Assembly (NCBI RefSeq): GCF_042726155.1
Contig: NZ_JBHXHV010000001.1
Span: 62,001 to 126,000, forward strand
DNA length: 64,000 nucleotides
Source: Leucobacter sp042726155
GTDB lineage: Bacteria > Actinomycetota > Actinomycetes > Actinomycetales > Microbacteriaceae
Reading direction: 5' to 3'
This document shows, in pieces, positions 34,391-42,175 of the stretch (positions within the stretch are counted from its first letter, which is position 1; the number at the start of each line of letters is the position of its first letter). Both the position numbers and the translations under genes were made by a program. A model generated the notes under the pieces. That model did not search any database, was not told the DNA's origin, and saw only the letters and a list, made by a program, of their open reading frames with translations.

Positions 34391-36138
34391 CCGAACGTGA
34401 ACGAGTACACCTGTACGCCCTGGGGAACCTGCACATCGAGCGTTCCCTTGTCGGGGTCGTCAGCCTCGACGAGGCGATACGACTTCGGCGTCCCATCGAT
34501 CTTGACCGAGCGCGTGCCACCGCCCTCGACCGCGACCTCGATGGTGCCGCTGCCGGCGACCACCGCACGAACCTCCTGCCCGCGGTAAGCCAGGCGGATC
34601 TTGCTCTCACCGGCCTTGCCAGCCTCGCCTGCCCCGCCGGCCCCGTCGGCCGGAGTCGCGTACTGCGTCTCGATGTTCCAGTCACCCTCGAGAGCGAAGG
34701 TGTCTTTCGCCTGGGCCTTCGGCAGCTCGTACGTGTTCTCGCCAGCGCTGTACTTGCCGGGACCGGCGAAGTTACGATCCTTCGATGATCCGAGGAAGGT
34801 CTCAGGCGTCGTGCTGCCCTGCTCCGGCGTCACATCCGTGACATCGGTCGCGCCTGGCAGCTGCTCGTCGGGATTCGCGTCGGCAAGGAGCTCGCGCATG
34901 AGCTTCTCGGTGGTCTCGTAGTTGCCCTCGCCGAAGGAGATGTGACGCACCGTGCCCTCGGCGTCGATCAAATAGTGCGCGGGCCAGTAGCGGTTGCGGT
35001 AGTTCGTCCAAGTCGACAGGTTGTTGTCCATTGCGACCGGGTACTCGATACCGAAGTCTTTAATGCCGGCTTCGACGTTCGACTGTTCCTTCTCGAACGC
35101 GTACTCGGGCGAGTGCACGCCGATCACGGTCAGCCCCTTGTCGCCGTAGGCCTTATCCCACGCGACCACGTGCGGAATTGAGCGCTGGCAGTTGATGCAC
35201 GAGTACGCCCAGAAGTCGATGAGCACGACCTGACCCTTGAGTTCGTCGAGGTTTAGCGCCTGACCGTCGGGCGTGTTCAGCCAGGTTTCGATGCCCTTGA
35301 TCGCGGGCGCTTTGCCGCACTCGGCAAGTTCCTTGGCATCGTTCGCGCACTTATCGAGATCGCGATTCTCGTCGGTGACGAGGCCGCCGAGATTCAGCGC
35401 GCTCTTGCCGGCGTCGCTCTCTGCGAGATCCCGCTGGATCCCCGACGTGTAATCGGGGAGCAGTCGCTGCAGTGCCTGGGGCACATTGAAGGCGAGGGCG
35501 ACGGCGAGCGCGATGAGCGCGACCCCGCCGACGATGCGGATCGTGCGCTCCCGCTTGCGGAACCCGCGGATACGCTGTGCCACGCTGCGACCCGCGAGCG
35601 CGAACGCCAGCAGCGGGATCGCGACGCCGAGTGCGAACGACACCGTCAGCAATACCGTCTCGGGGCCGATCTGGCCGGTCGCTCCGGCGACGATGATCGC
35701 CGCGAGCACCGGACCGGCGCACGGCACGAACACCGTTCCAAGGGCGAGGCCCATGCCGAAACCGTTGCCACCCTCGCCGACCTTGCGGCGCGGCAGGCGC
35801 TGGAACGGCTTCTCGAGCAACTGCTCGAAGCCCGGGAAGAGCATGCCGACGCCGATGATCAGTAGTACGGCGACGCCCGCCCAGCGGATACCGCTCTGCG
35901 GAATGTTGAGCAGGCCGAGCAGCAGCGATCCGAGCAGTGTCACCACTGAGAAGCTGAGCACGAGGCCCGCGATGATCCAGAAGGGACGGCTGCGCTTTGC
36001 CGGGATCACCTCCGGTGTCTTCCCTGGAGCGGCCGGTTGTGCGCCCGCCGTGAGGAAAATAACCGGCAGCACCGGCAGTATGCACGGCGAGATGCCGGTG
36101 ATGAGTCCGCCGAGCAGACCGATGAGCACGATATCCAT
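34387..36138 (-). CDS. dipZ: DipZ-type fused CcdA-thioredoxin protein
   Basis: A 583-residue fusion. The N-terminal CcdA domain has redox cysteines in GISPCILPVLPVIF (about 18) and VPCAGPVLAAI (about 143). A thioredoxin-like domain outside the membrane follows, with Cys314-Ile-Asn-Cys317 in FWAYSCINCQRSIPHV. The C-terminal beta-sandwich domain (about 445-583) is as in mycobacterial DipZ. It carries electrons across the membrane and delivers them directly. The ATG at 36138 follows GGAGGG, and a SigK-like promoter lies 24 bp further up. It heads the dipZ-sigK-rskA operon. Confidence 0.93.
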   Translation of the reverse strand: MDIVLIGLLGGLITGISPCILPVLPVIFLTAGAQPAAPGKTPEVIPAKRSRPFWIIAGLVLSFSVVTLLGSLLLGLLNIPQSGIRWAGVAVLLIIGVGMLFPGFEQLLEKPFQRLPRRKVGEGGNGFGMGLALGTVFVPCAGPVLAAIIVAGATGQIGPETVLLTVSFALGVAIPLLAFALAGRSVAQRIRGFRKRERTIRIVGGVALIALAVALAFNVPQALQRLLPDYTSGIQRDLAESDAGKSALNLGGLVTDENRDLDKCANDAKELAECGKAPAIKGIETWLNTPDGQALNLDELKGQVVLIDFWAYSCINCQRSIPHVVAWDKAYGDKGLTVIGVHSPEYAFEKEQSNVEAGIKDFGIEYPVAMDNNLSTWTNYRNRYWPAHYLIDAEGTVRHISFGEGNYETTEKLMRELLADANPDEQLPGATDVTDVTPEQGSTTPETFLGSSKDRNFAGPGKYSAGENTYELPKAQAKDTFALEGDWNIETQYATPADGAGGAGEAGKAGESKIRLAYRGQEVRAVVAGSGTIEVAVEGGGTRSVKIDGTPKSYRLVEADDPDKGTLDVQVPQGVQVYSFTFG

Positions 36139-36161
36139 GAGTAGCCCTCCTGTTGGGGAGT

Positions 36162-36188
36162 CTTCGGAACGAACCCCGTTTCGGATGG
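36162..36188 (-). promoter_or_regulatory. SigK-type promoter of dipZ-sigK-rskA
   Basis: Reading leftward, CCATCC (36188-36183) and CCGAAG (36167-36162) are separated by 15 bp, followed by AC. The same hexamers and spacing occur in the divergent fasciclin promoter. This resembles the CCATCC / CCGAAT promoter reported for mycobacterial SigK. The predicted transcript has a short leader with GGAGGG. Confidence 0.78.
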
Positions 36189-36261
36189 GTGGGCCTCGCG
36201 ACCCGGGATACGTTCTCCCCTTCCTGGAGGCGTCCTGGAGGCAACCTGGAGTCGTCCTGGA

Positions 36262-36397
36262 GGCGACAAAAACTCCGCCTAAAACGGCCATATGAGCGGA
36301 CTTTCTGTCGCCACCCCTCCCCCGGGCCTGGGCGCGCCACCCTGGGGGCGACAGAAAGTCCGCTTAAAACGCCTCTATCCGCGGAGTTTTTGTCGCC
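36262..36397. repeat. Nested double inverted repeat (cruciform-like)
   Basis: Outer arms 36262-36278 (GGCGACAAAAACTCCGC) and 36381-36397 are perfectly complementary. Inner arms 36296-36312 (GCGGACTTTCTGTCGCC) and 36347-36363 are also perfectly complementary. Adjacent arms can pair as two smaller hairpins with 17-nt loops, each with two mismatches. Both loops contain TAAAACG. It separates the two divergent SigK-type promoters. CTGGAGGC-like repeats precede it at 36221-36263. Confidence 0.92.
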
Positions 36398-36445
36398 ACC
36401 AGCCGCCCCCACCATCCAGCAACCAAAAAAACTTTTCCCGATTTC

Positions 36446-36472
36446 CCATCCGGTGCGGGGAGGGCTCCGAAG
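36446..36472 (+). promoter_or_regulatory. SigK-type promoter of fasciclin gene
   Basis: CCATCC (36446-36451), 15-bp spacer, CCGAAG (36467-36472) then AC. Hexamers, spacing and the following AC match the dipZ promoter. The start codon lies about 48 bp downstream, after GAGGAGG. Confidence 0.78.
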
Positions 36473-36520
36473 ACGTTCACAAGCCGCGGAAATCTGCGGA
36501 TCTCATCTCGAGGAGGAACC

Positions 36521-37204
36521 ATGTTCACCAAGAAGAAGACCCTCGGCGCCGCGTTCGCACTGACGCTGGTCGGCGCCGCGATGCTCACCGGCTGCTCAAT
36601 GGGGGCGTCGTCGGACGACACCGCCAAGAAGGATCAGACCGCCGAGCAGTCGCAAGAGAGCACACCGACCGAAGAGTCGACGGAGTCGTCGACCGCCATG
36701 GATCCGGCAGCGAATCTCGTCGGACCGGGTTGCGCAGCGTACGCCGAGGCCGTTCCGGACGGTGCGGGCTCAGTCATGGGCATGTCGCAGGATCCGGTCG
36801 CTGTTGCAGCCTCGAACAACCCGCTGCTCAAGACCCTCGTCTCCGCGGTCAGCGGCCAGCTGAACCCCGATGTCAACCTCGTCGACACGCTGAACGGTGA
36901 CGAGTTCACCGTCTTCGCACCGGTGGATGACGCCTTCGCGAAGATCGACGCCGGCACCATTGACACGCTGAAGACCGACAGTGACCTGCTCACCAAGATC
37001 CTCACCTACCACGTGGTCCCCGGCCAGATTGAGCCCGCCGACATCGCCGGTACGCACACCACCGTTGAGGGCCAGGACGTCAAGGTAACGGGATCCGGCG
37101 ACAAGCTGATGGTCAATGACGCCAATGTCATCTGCGGCGGCGTACAGACCGCGAACGCGACTGTCTACCTGGTAGACAGCGTGCTGATGCCCCCGGCCGA
37201 GTAA
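36521..37204 (+). CDS. Fasciclin-domain lipoprotein, Mpt70/Mpt83-like
   Basis: A 227-residue exported protein. The signal peptide ends MLTGC with lipid Cys25, then a Ser/Thr/Glu-rich linker. The single FAS1 domain (about 75-227) contains DEFTVFAPVDDAFAKID and ILTYHVVPGQI, followed by NATVYLVDSVLMPP, all family hallmarks. In mycobacteria the homologues Mpt70/Mpt83 are the main products of the SigK regulon. Here it lies divergent from dipZ-sigK-rskA behind a matching promoter. FAS1 proteins usually mediate adhesion or ligand binding; the partner is unknown. Confidence 0.93.
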   Translation: MFTKKKTLGAAFALTLVGAAMLTGCSMGASSDDTAKKDQTAEQSQESTPTEESTESSTAMDPAANLVGPGCAAYAEAVPDGAGSVMGMSQDPVAVAASNNPLLKTLVSAVSGQLNPDVNLVDTLNGDEFTVFAPVDDAFAKIDAGTIDTLKTDSDLLTKILTYHVVPGQIEPADIAGTHTTVEGQDVKVTGSGDKLMVNDANVICGGVQTANATVYLVDSVLMPPAE

Positions 37205-37290
37205 TCACGCCGGTCCGATAGACCCGGCCTCGAGTTCCGGGCGAGACGCCAAGAAGCGCAGATACGCAGACGAACTCGACGCCACAAGGT

Positions 37291-37330
37291 CAATGTGCCC
37301 GTCGCTCGCACAGGAGCGACGGGCACATTG
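37291..37330. terminator. Bidirectional terminator, 17-bp perfect stem
   Basis: CAATGTGCCCGTCGCTC (37291-37307) pairs perfectly with 37314-37330 around a 6-nt loop, then TTGTG. It lies between the convergent fasciclin and oxidoreductase genes. Confidence 0.88.
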
Positions 37331-37383
37331 TTGTGTGCGGGCCGGCAGCGCGAACGAAACAACCGGCGCCGGATCGGCGTTCG

Positions 37384-38394
37384 TTACACGCGCACCAGCA
37401 TCTTGCCGGTGTTCGCGCCGCGCATCATGTCGAGGAACGCGTCAACCGTGTGGTCGATCCCATCGACGATGGTCTCGTCGTACGCGATCTTGCCCGCGGC
37501 GAACCACTCACCCATGCGCTGCTGGAACTCGGGCGCGAGCTGCAGGTGCTGCCCGACAGTGAACCCCTCGAGCCGTAGCGCGCGGGTGATGAGATTCGAC
37601 ATGTTGTCGGGGCCCGGTACGCGCTCGGTTGAGTTGTATCCGGCAATTGCGCCACAGAGCGCCGCGCGGCCGCCGTCGTTGAATGCGTCGAGCGCGGCTT
37701 CGAGGTGGTCGCCGCCGACGTTGTCGAAGAAGACATCGATGCCGCCCGGCGCGGCCGCCGCGAGCTGGCCGCGCACGTCACCGTCCTTGTAGTTGAAGGC
37801 CGCGTCGTAGCCGTACTTTTCGGTGAGCAGCGCGACCTTCTCGGCGGATCCCGCGGAGCCGACCACCCGGCCCGCTCCGAGGAGCTTCGCGATCTGCCCC
37901 GCAGCGGTGCCGACGGCTCCGGCCGCGCCCGAGATGAAAACGGTTTCGCCCTCCTTCAGCTGCGCGATCGAGGTCAGGCCCGCGAACGCGGTGAGCCCGG
38001 TCATGCCCATGATGTGGAGACGCAGCGAGAGGGGAACACCCTCGATCTCGGGAACGACGCGGAACGTTGCCGCGTCGCCCTGCACCAGATCTGACCAGCC
38101 GTGCTGGTGCAGCACGACCGCGCCCTCGGGGACGTCGTCGGACGCAGACTCGACCACGCGACCGATCGCGCCGCCCTGAATCTGCTCGCCCAGCTCGTAG
38201 GGGGCGACGTAGCTGCGAGCATCGCTCATGCGGCCGCGCATGTAGGGATCAACCGACACGAACTCGTTGCGCACGCGCACTTCGCCGGGCTGCAGCTCCC
38301 CCAGTTCGACCTTCACGGTGCGGAAGTCGTCGTGCGTGGGCCAGCCCTTGGGCCGGGAAACGAGCTGAATCTGCGTGCTGATGGGTGCGGTCAC
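37384..38394 (-). CDS. MDR-family NADP-dependent oxidoreductase, CurA-like
   Basis: A 336-residue medium-chain reductase of the leukotriene B4 dehydrogenase / curcumin reductase group, without catalytic zinc ligands. Characteristic parts are the start RPKGWPTHDDF, VDPYMRGRM near residue 46, GMTGLTAFAGL near 132, the cofactor loop GAAGAVGTAAGQIAKLLGA near 157, and FFDNVGG near 217. It reduces enone-type double bonds using NADPH. The GTG at 38394 follows AGGAGG. It is divergent from a TetR gene with twin operator sites between, so it is likely repressed by that protein. Confidence 0.92.
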   Translation of the reverse strand: MTAPISTQIQLVSRPKGWPTHDDFRTVKVELGELQPGEVRVRNEFVSVDPYMRGRMSDARSYVAPYELGEQIQGGAIGRVVESASDDVPEGAVVLHQHGWSDLVQGDAATFRVVPEIEGVPLSLRLHIMGMTGLTAFAGLTSIAQLKEGETVFISGAAGAVGTAAGQIAKLLGAGRVVGSAGSAEKVALLTEKYGYDAAFNYKDGDVRGQLAAAAPGGIDVFFDNVGGDHLEAALDAFNDGGRAALCGAIAGYNSTERVPGPDNMSNLITRALRLEGFTVGQHLQLAPEFQQRMGEWFAAGKIAYDETIVDGIDHTVDAFLDMMRGANTGKMLVRV

Positions 38395-38500
38395 GTGGAG
38401 CCTCCTGAGTGTGCGGGTGATTCGGCGTTCCGAGTTGCGGTTCGGGGCGGACGCCTCGGGTCGAAACCCGGGGGCGGAAGCCCCCGATCCCGCGCTATTC

Positions 38501-38538
38501 GGAACGATCATTCCAATATATACTGGAACGACCATTCC
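38501..38538. promoter_or_regulatory. Twin TetR operator in divergent promoter
   Basis: Two near-palindromes, GGAACGATCATTCC (38501-38514) and GGAACGACCATTCC (38525-38538), are 24 bp centre to centre. The only AT-rich stretch of the gap, AATATATACT, lies between them and can supply -10 elements on both strands. This is the layout expected for a TetR repressor controlling itself and the oxidoreductase. Confidence 0.75.
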
Positions 38539-38552
38539 CGAAAGGCGCACCC

Positions 38553-39191
38553 ATGCCACGCTCAGCTTCATTCGATCGCGACGCCGTCGTGAGCGACGCC
38601 ATGGCGGTGTTTTGGAGCGTCGGCTACGAGGGCGCTGCGATTCCCGAACTTGAGCGTGCCACCGGCCTGAGTCGGTCGAGCATCTACAACAGCTTCGGAT
38701 CGAAGCGCGGCCTGTTCGACGCCGCCGTCGAGCAGTACCTCGACACGGTGATCCGCCCGCGCCTGCGCCCGCTCCTCTACGGACCGGGCGACGGGCCGGG
38801 CGATGGATCGGGTGACGGCCCGGGCGACGGGCCGGCCAACGCCGTCGCCCCAGACGCGGTCATCGCGTATCTCGTCGGGCTGCGCGCGGCGCTCGCTGAT
38901 CCCGCGTCGCTCCCGGCGCAGAGTGGCTGCCTGCTCATCAACACCGCCGGTTCCCCGATCGGCGAGGACACGGCGATCGCCGCCACCATCGCGGCGTATC
39001 GCGGCGAGTTGCGGGCCGCACTGGGGCGCGGGATCGCCGCCCACTTGCCGCGGCTCGACCAGTCCGCGGCGGATCGCCTCGCCGACGCCTGCACCGGGCA
39101 GGTCGTGGCTGCCCTCGCACTCGCCCGTATCGACGCGGGCAGCGCGGGCGCCGCGGTCGATACCGCGCTCGCGCTCATCGCCGCGGCGTAG
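38553..39191 (+). CDS. TetR/AcrR family repressor
   Basis: A 212-residue regulator. The N-terminal helix-turn-helix (about 10-50) contains AMAVFWSVGYEGAAIPELERATGLSRSSIYNSFGSKRGLFDAAV, the usual TetR pattern of the group that responds to electrophiles. An unusual insert of GPGD-type repeats (38781-38833) lies between the DNA-binding and ligand domains, encoded by 12-bp near-repeats. It starts 14 bp after the twin operator and likely represses itself and the divergent reductase. Confidence 0.9.
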   Translation: MPRSASFDRDAVVSDAMAVFWSVGYEGAAIPELERATGLSRSSIYNSFGSKRGLFDAAVEQYLDTVIRPRLRPLLYGPGDGPGDGSGDGPGDGPANAVAPDAVIAYLVGLRAALADPASLPAQSGCLLINTAGSPIGEDTAIAATIAAYRGELRAALGRGIAAHLPRLDQSAADRLADACTGQVVAALALARIDAGSAGAAVDTALALIAAA

Positions 39192-39268
39192 GCGAAGCGC
39201 GGGGGGCCTGGCGCCGAGGAGCTGAGGGGCTCAGCCCGCTGAAACCGCACCACTCCGCCCTACCTTCG

Positions 39269-39339
39269 ACGCGACGGCGGGATTCGAACCCGCTGCTCAT
39301 CGGTATGACCCGTTCACCGGAACCATCCGGATCGCCGCG
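39269..39339 (-). tRNA. tRNA-like sequence, possibly a decayed tRNA-Met(CAT)
   Basis: On the minus strand, 39339-39333 CGCGGCG pairs with CGTCGCG at 39276-39270 (7 bp, one G-U). A canonical T-arm GCGGG-TTCGAAT-CCCGC and a 4-bp D-stem CCGG/CCGG with GG in its loop are present. The anticodon arm is poor (CGG/CCG core, six-nt loop GTCATA carrying CAT), the D-loop has six nt, and no CCA is encoded. The 39192-39540 gap holds no protein gene besides this and the repeats at 39381. Confidence 0.35.
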
Positions 39340-39380
39340 ATGTACCGATGGTACGCAGCTCGTCGGCCGCGGCGCCGGGA

Positions 39381-39439
39381 CATGACGCTCCGTGTCGCGC
39401 GATGTCGCCTCGTGTCGTCTCATGTCGCGCGACGTCATG
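39381..39439. repeat. TGTCGCGCGA repeats within CATGACG/CGTCATG ends
   Basis: TGTCGCGCGA occurs at 39393-39402 and 39423-39432, with related GTGTCG and ATGTCG steps between. CATGACG at 39381-39387 and CGTCATG at 39433-39439 form the outer inverted ends. No coding signal crosses it. It lies about 100 bp before the desulfhydrase-like gene and could be a regulatory cluster. Confidence 0.55.
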
Positions 39440-39540
39440 CAGGATCTCGCACTCAGCGACTCAGCACCTCCCTCGTTACGCTCGAGAGCAGACGCGATCG
39501 CAGATGCGCCCGCGCGTATGACCCGAACGGAGCACACGGC

Positions 39541-40635
39541 ATGGCGACGATCCCGCAGCTCGACGAGCTCTACGCACAGGCCCCCGACACGACGCTTGCC
39601 GAGTTGCGCGCGCACCGCGCACCGCTGGTTTTCGGGCCGACGCCCCTGCACCCCCTCGATCGATTGCGCGCGGTACTCGGCGGCGACGGCCCGCGCCTCT
39701 GGATCAAACGCGATGACCAAACGGGGCTCGCACTCGGCGGTAACAAGGCGCGCAAGCTGGAGTTTCTCGTCGCGGAAGCGATAGCGGCGGGTGCCGACAC
39801 GCTCGTCACCGTTGGCGCGGTGCAGTCGAATCACGCTCGGCAAACCGCGGCGGCGGCCGCCCGCGCCGGGCTCGACGCGGTGCTCGTGCTGCGGGTGCCG
39901 CGGGGCATTTCGGCGGAGCGCCGGAACTCGGGCAACGTGCTGCTCGACGACCTGCTCGGCGCGACGGTCGAGTTCGTCGACGAGACCGCGGATGACCCGC
40001 ACCCCGAGCGCGCCGCCGCAGAGCAAACGCTCGACCGCCTGCGGAGCGCGGGGCGCACCCCCTTCTTCATTCCAAGCGGCGGCTCGACCAGTACTGGCTC
40101 GCTCGGCTACCTTGAGGCGTACGCCGAGATCGCGGCAGTGGCGCAGCACGTCCGCTTCGATGAAATCGTGGTCGCCTCGGGCAGCGGCGGCACGCAGGCC
40201 GGGCTGTTGGTCGGGCGCGAGCTGCTGCCACAGGCCGGACGACCGCGCATTCGCGGCGTCGCGGTCGCTCCCGACTCAGAGACGCTCGCGGGCGAGGTCA
40301 CCTCACTGTGCTCAGAAACGCTCGCGCGGTTCGGGATCGCGGCGCGCGGAGTGGCGCTTGAGGGGGCGCTCAGCGATGCGCTCGAACCGGTCGCGCTCGA
40401 TCCAGACTTCGTCGGCCCGGGATACGGCGCCTTGACCGCGCCCGCCCGCGAGGCGATCGAACTCTTCGCCCGCACCGAGGGCATCTTTCTCGATCCGGTA
40501 TACACCGCCAAGGCTGCAGCGGCACTCATCGCCGACGTGCGCGCTGGCGCGCACCCCGCAGACGCGAACCTGCTCTTTCTTCACACGGGCGGATCCCCCG
40601 CCCTCTTCGCCTACACCCAAGAACTCACCCCCTAG
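39541..40635 (+). CDS. PLP-dependent D-cysteine desulfhydrase / ACC deaminase-like enzyme
   Basis: A 364-residue fold-type II PLP enzyme. The cofactor Lys is Lys69 in LGGNKARKLEFL, in the family position. VGAVQSNHARQTAAAAAR near residue 93, the phosphate loop SGSGGTQAGLLVG near 213, and PVYTAKAAAALIADV near 321 match the DcyD/ACC deaminase family. It would release pyruvate, ammonia and sulfide from D-cysteine or act on a related amino acid. The ATG at 39541 has CGGAG upstream; longer frames run through the repeat region. The gene stands alone. Confidence 0.88.
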   Translation: MATIPQLDELYAQAPDTTLAELRAHRAPLVFGPTPLHPLDRLRAVLGGDGPRLWIKRDDQTGLALGGNKARKLEFLVAEAIAAGADTLVTVGAVQSNHARQTAAAAARAGLDAVLVLRVPRGISAERRNSGNVLLDDLLGATVEFVDETADDPHPERAAAEQTLDRLRSAGRTPFFIPSGGSTSTGSLGYLEAYAEIAAVAQHVRFDEIVVASGSGGTQAGLLVGRELLPQAGRPRIRGVAVAPDSETLAGEVTSLCSETLARFGIAARGVALEGALSDALEPVALDPDFVGPGYGALTAPAREAIELFARTEGIFLDPVYTAKAAAALIADVRAGAHPADANLLFLHTGGSPALFAYTQELTP

Positions 40636-40671
40636 CCCCCTTCCCCTCTCTCCCTAGACCCCTAAATCCCT

Positions 40672-40920
40672 ACCCCCCCCCCGGGGGGGGGGGGGGGGGG
40701 GGGGGTGTGGAGTTTTAGGCTGGGACGGGCGGAGAAAGAGCATGACCAGGAAGGGGATAGTGAGTGGGGGTGGGTGTGGNNNNNNNNNNACCCACCGCCA
40801 CCCCGCCCCACACCCCCTCCCCCCCCCCACACCCCCCCCCCCCCCGGGGGCGCTTTTATGTTGAAACGACCTACTTGCGACCCACCCCCCCCCCCCCCCC
40901 CCCCGGGGGGGTGGAGGGGG
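40672..40920. other. Assembly gap with flanking poly-C/poly-G
   Basis: A run of about ten C followed by over twenty G (from 40672) precedes ten Ns (40780-40789), and further C-tracts then G-tracts follow up to 40920. Reading frames here are meaningless. The C-then-G symmetry suggests either a real hairpin that blocked sequencing or consensus error at contig ends. Confidence 0.9.
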
Positions 40921-40931
40921 AGAGACAGAGG

Positions 40932-41963
40932 CTAGGGGGTTCTTGGGGTCCAGCCCAGGGCGGGGCCTATACGGGTCGCGAGTTGGTGGAGGATCTGCTT
41001 CCAGTCAGCGAGCTCGAACTCGAACGGCAACTCAAACAGGTAGTCGTCGGCCGCCTGGAACGCTGCGTCGCCCTCGATGAAGGCGACGATCTCGTCGAGC
41101 GATCCGAGCACGTCGCGCGCGATGATCGTGTTCTTGCCGTGCACCTGCGTGGTGCGCGGGGTGCGCGCCTCGGCGTAGGCCCGGTACTTCGCGGCCTGCT
41201 CGTCGCTCGCGCCATCGGTCGGCACGATGACCCTGGCGACCGAAACCCGCGCCGCGTCGCCGCGTGGACTCGCGGCCCGAAACGTGTCGATCTGCGCGCG
41301 CTGCGCCGTCGAGAAGTCGGTGATGCCGTTCTCGGACGAGCTGATATTGCTCACCAGCCAGTTCAGGTCGGCCTCGCCCGCCCAGGCCGCTGAGCGAAGC
41401 GATCCCCCGCCGTACCAGAGGCGATCCGCCAGCCCCGCGCTGAACGGTTCGACCCGCGACGAGTCGATGTCGCCTCCGATGCCGGCGTATTCGCCGACCT
41501 CGCGCACCCGGTCTCCCGCCAGGAACGACCGCAGGCGCTCGATGCGACCGTATCCGTAGTCTTCCTCACGCCAACCCACGTCGTGCACGAGGTCATTTAC
41601 GGCGTCGTCGCCGTATCCGGGCGGATGCACGCTCAGCCCCGCGTGCACACGACCGCCCGACAATACATCGGCGGTCGCAAGGTCTTCCGCGAGGCGGAAC
41701 GGGTTCTCATGCCCGACCGGAATCACGGCCGTCCCCAGCGCGATCCGCTCGGTCGCCTGCGCGAGCGCCCCGAAGAGCACGGCGGGCGACGGCAAGCCGC
41801 GCTGCAGGTGACGGGTGCGCACCCAGCCGCCGTCGAGCCCCAGCTCCTCTGCGTAGCGAAACAGCTCGATCGCGTCACGAAAGCCCGCGGCTGGCGCATC
41901 CGCATCGAAGGGTACGAGGTGAATAAACCCCAGGTGGCGGATCGGGCGGCTGGCGACTGTCAT
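40932..41963 (-). CDS. LLM-class flavin-dependent oxidoreductase (luciferase-like)
   Basis: A 343-residue luciferase-like monooxygenase TIM barrel. It starts with HLGFIHLVPFDADAP, then GLDGGWVRTRHLQRGLPSPAVLFGALAQATERIALGTAVIPV (about 38-80), and LAEDLATADVLSGGRVHAGLS near 90, the usual strand order for FMNH2/F420-dependent members. The C-terminal segment DVLGSLDEIVAFIEGD also fits. The gene ends next to the assembly gap, but its stop (40932-40934) is on the sequenced side. Substrate unknown; a second family member lies at 53.8 kb. Confidence 0.88.
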   Translation of the reverse strand: MTVASRPIRHLGFIHLVPFDADAPAAGFRDAIELFRYAEELGLDGGWVRTRHLQRGLPSPAVLFGALAQATERIALGTAVIPVGHENPFRLAEDLATADVLSGGRVHAGLSVHPPGYGDDAVNDLVHDVGWREEDYGYGRIERLRSFLAGDRVREVGEYAGIGGDIDSSRVEPFSAGLADRLWYGGGSLRSAAWAGEADLNWLVSNISSSENGITDFSTAQRAQIDTFRAASPRGDAARVSVARVIVPTDGASDEQAAKYRAYAEARTPRTTQVHGKNTIIARDVLGSLDEIVAFIEGDAAFQAADDYLFELPFEFELADWKQILHQLATRIGPALGWTPRTP

Positions 41964-42175
41964 GTGTGGCTCCTTCGGGGCGGCGCGACGTACGCGCCCA
42001 CTTCACGCTCAGCCTAGGAACCCTCGCCCGCGCGAGCAACGACTCCCGCCGAGAGTGTCAGAGTGTGTCGGGCGGCCCGCCCGCAACCTCGCAGCGGGCG
42101 GCGCGGCAGCACCACCCGCACCAGCACCACCCGCTCCCGCAGCGCACCGCCAGGCCGCACTGCGAGAATGCCGAC

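Noticed and set aside
40705..41393. Reading frames crossing the N gap
   Set aside because: They contain unknown bases and homopolymer runs; not coding.
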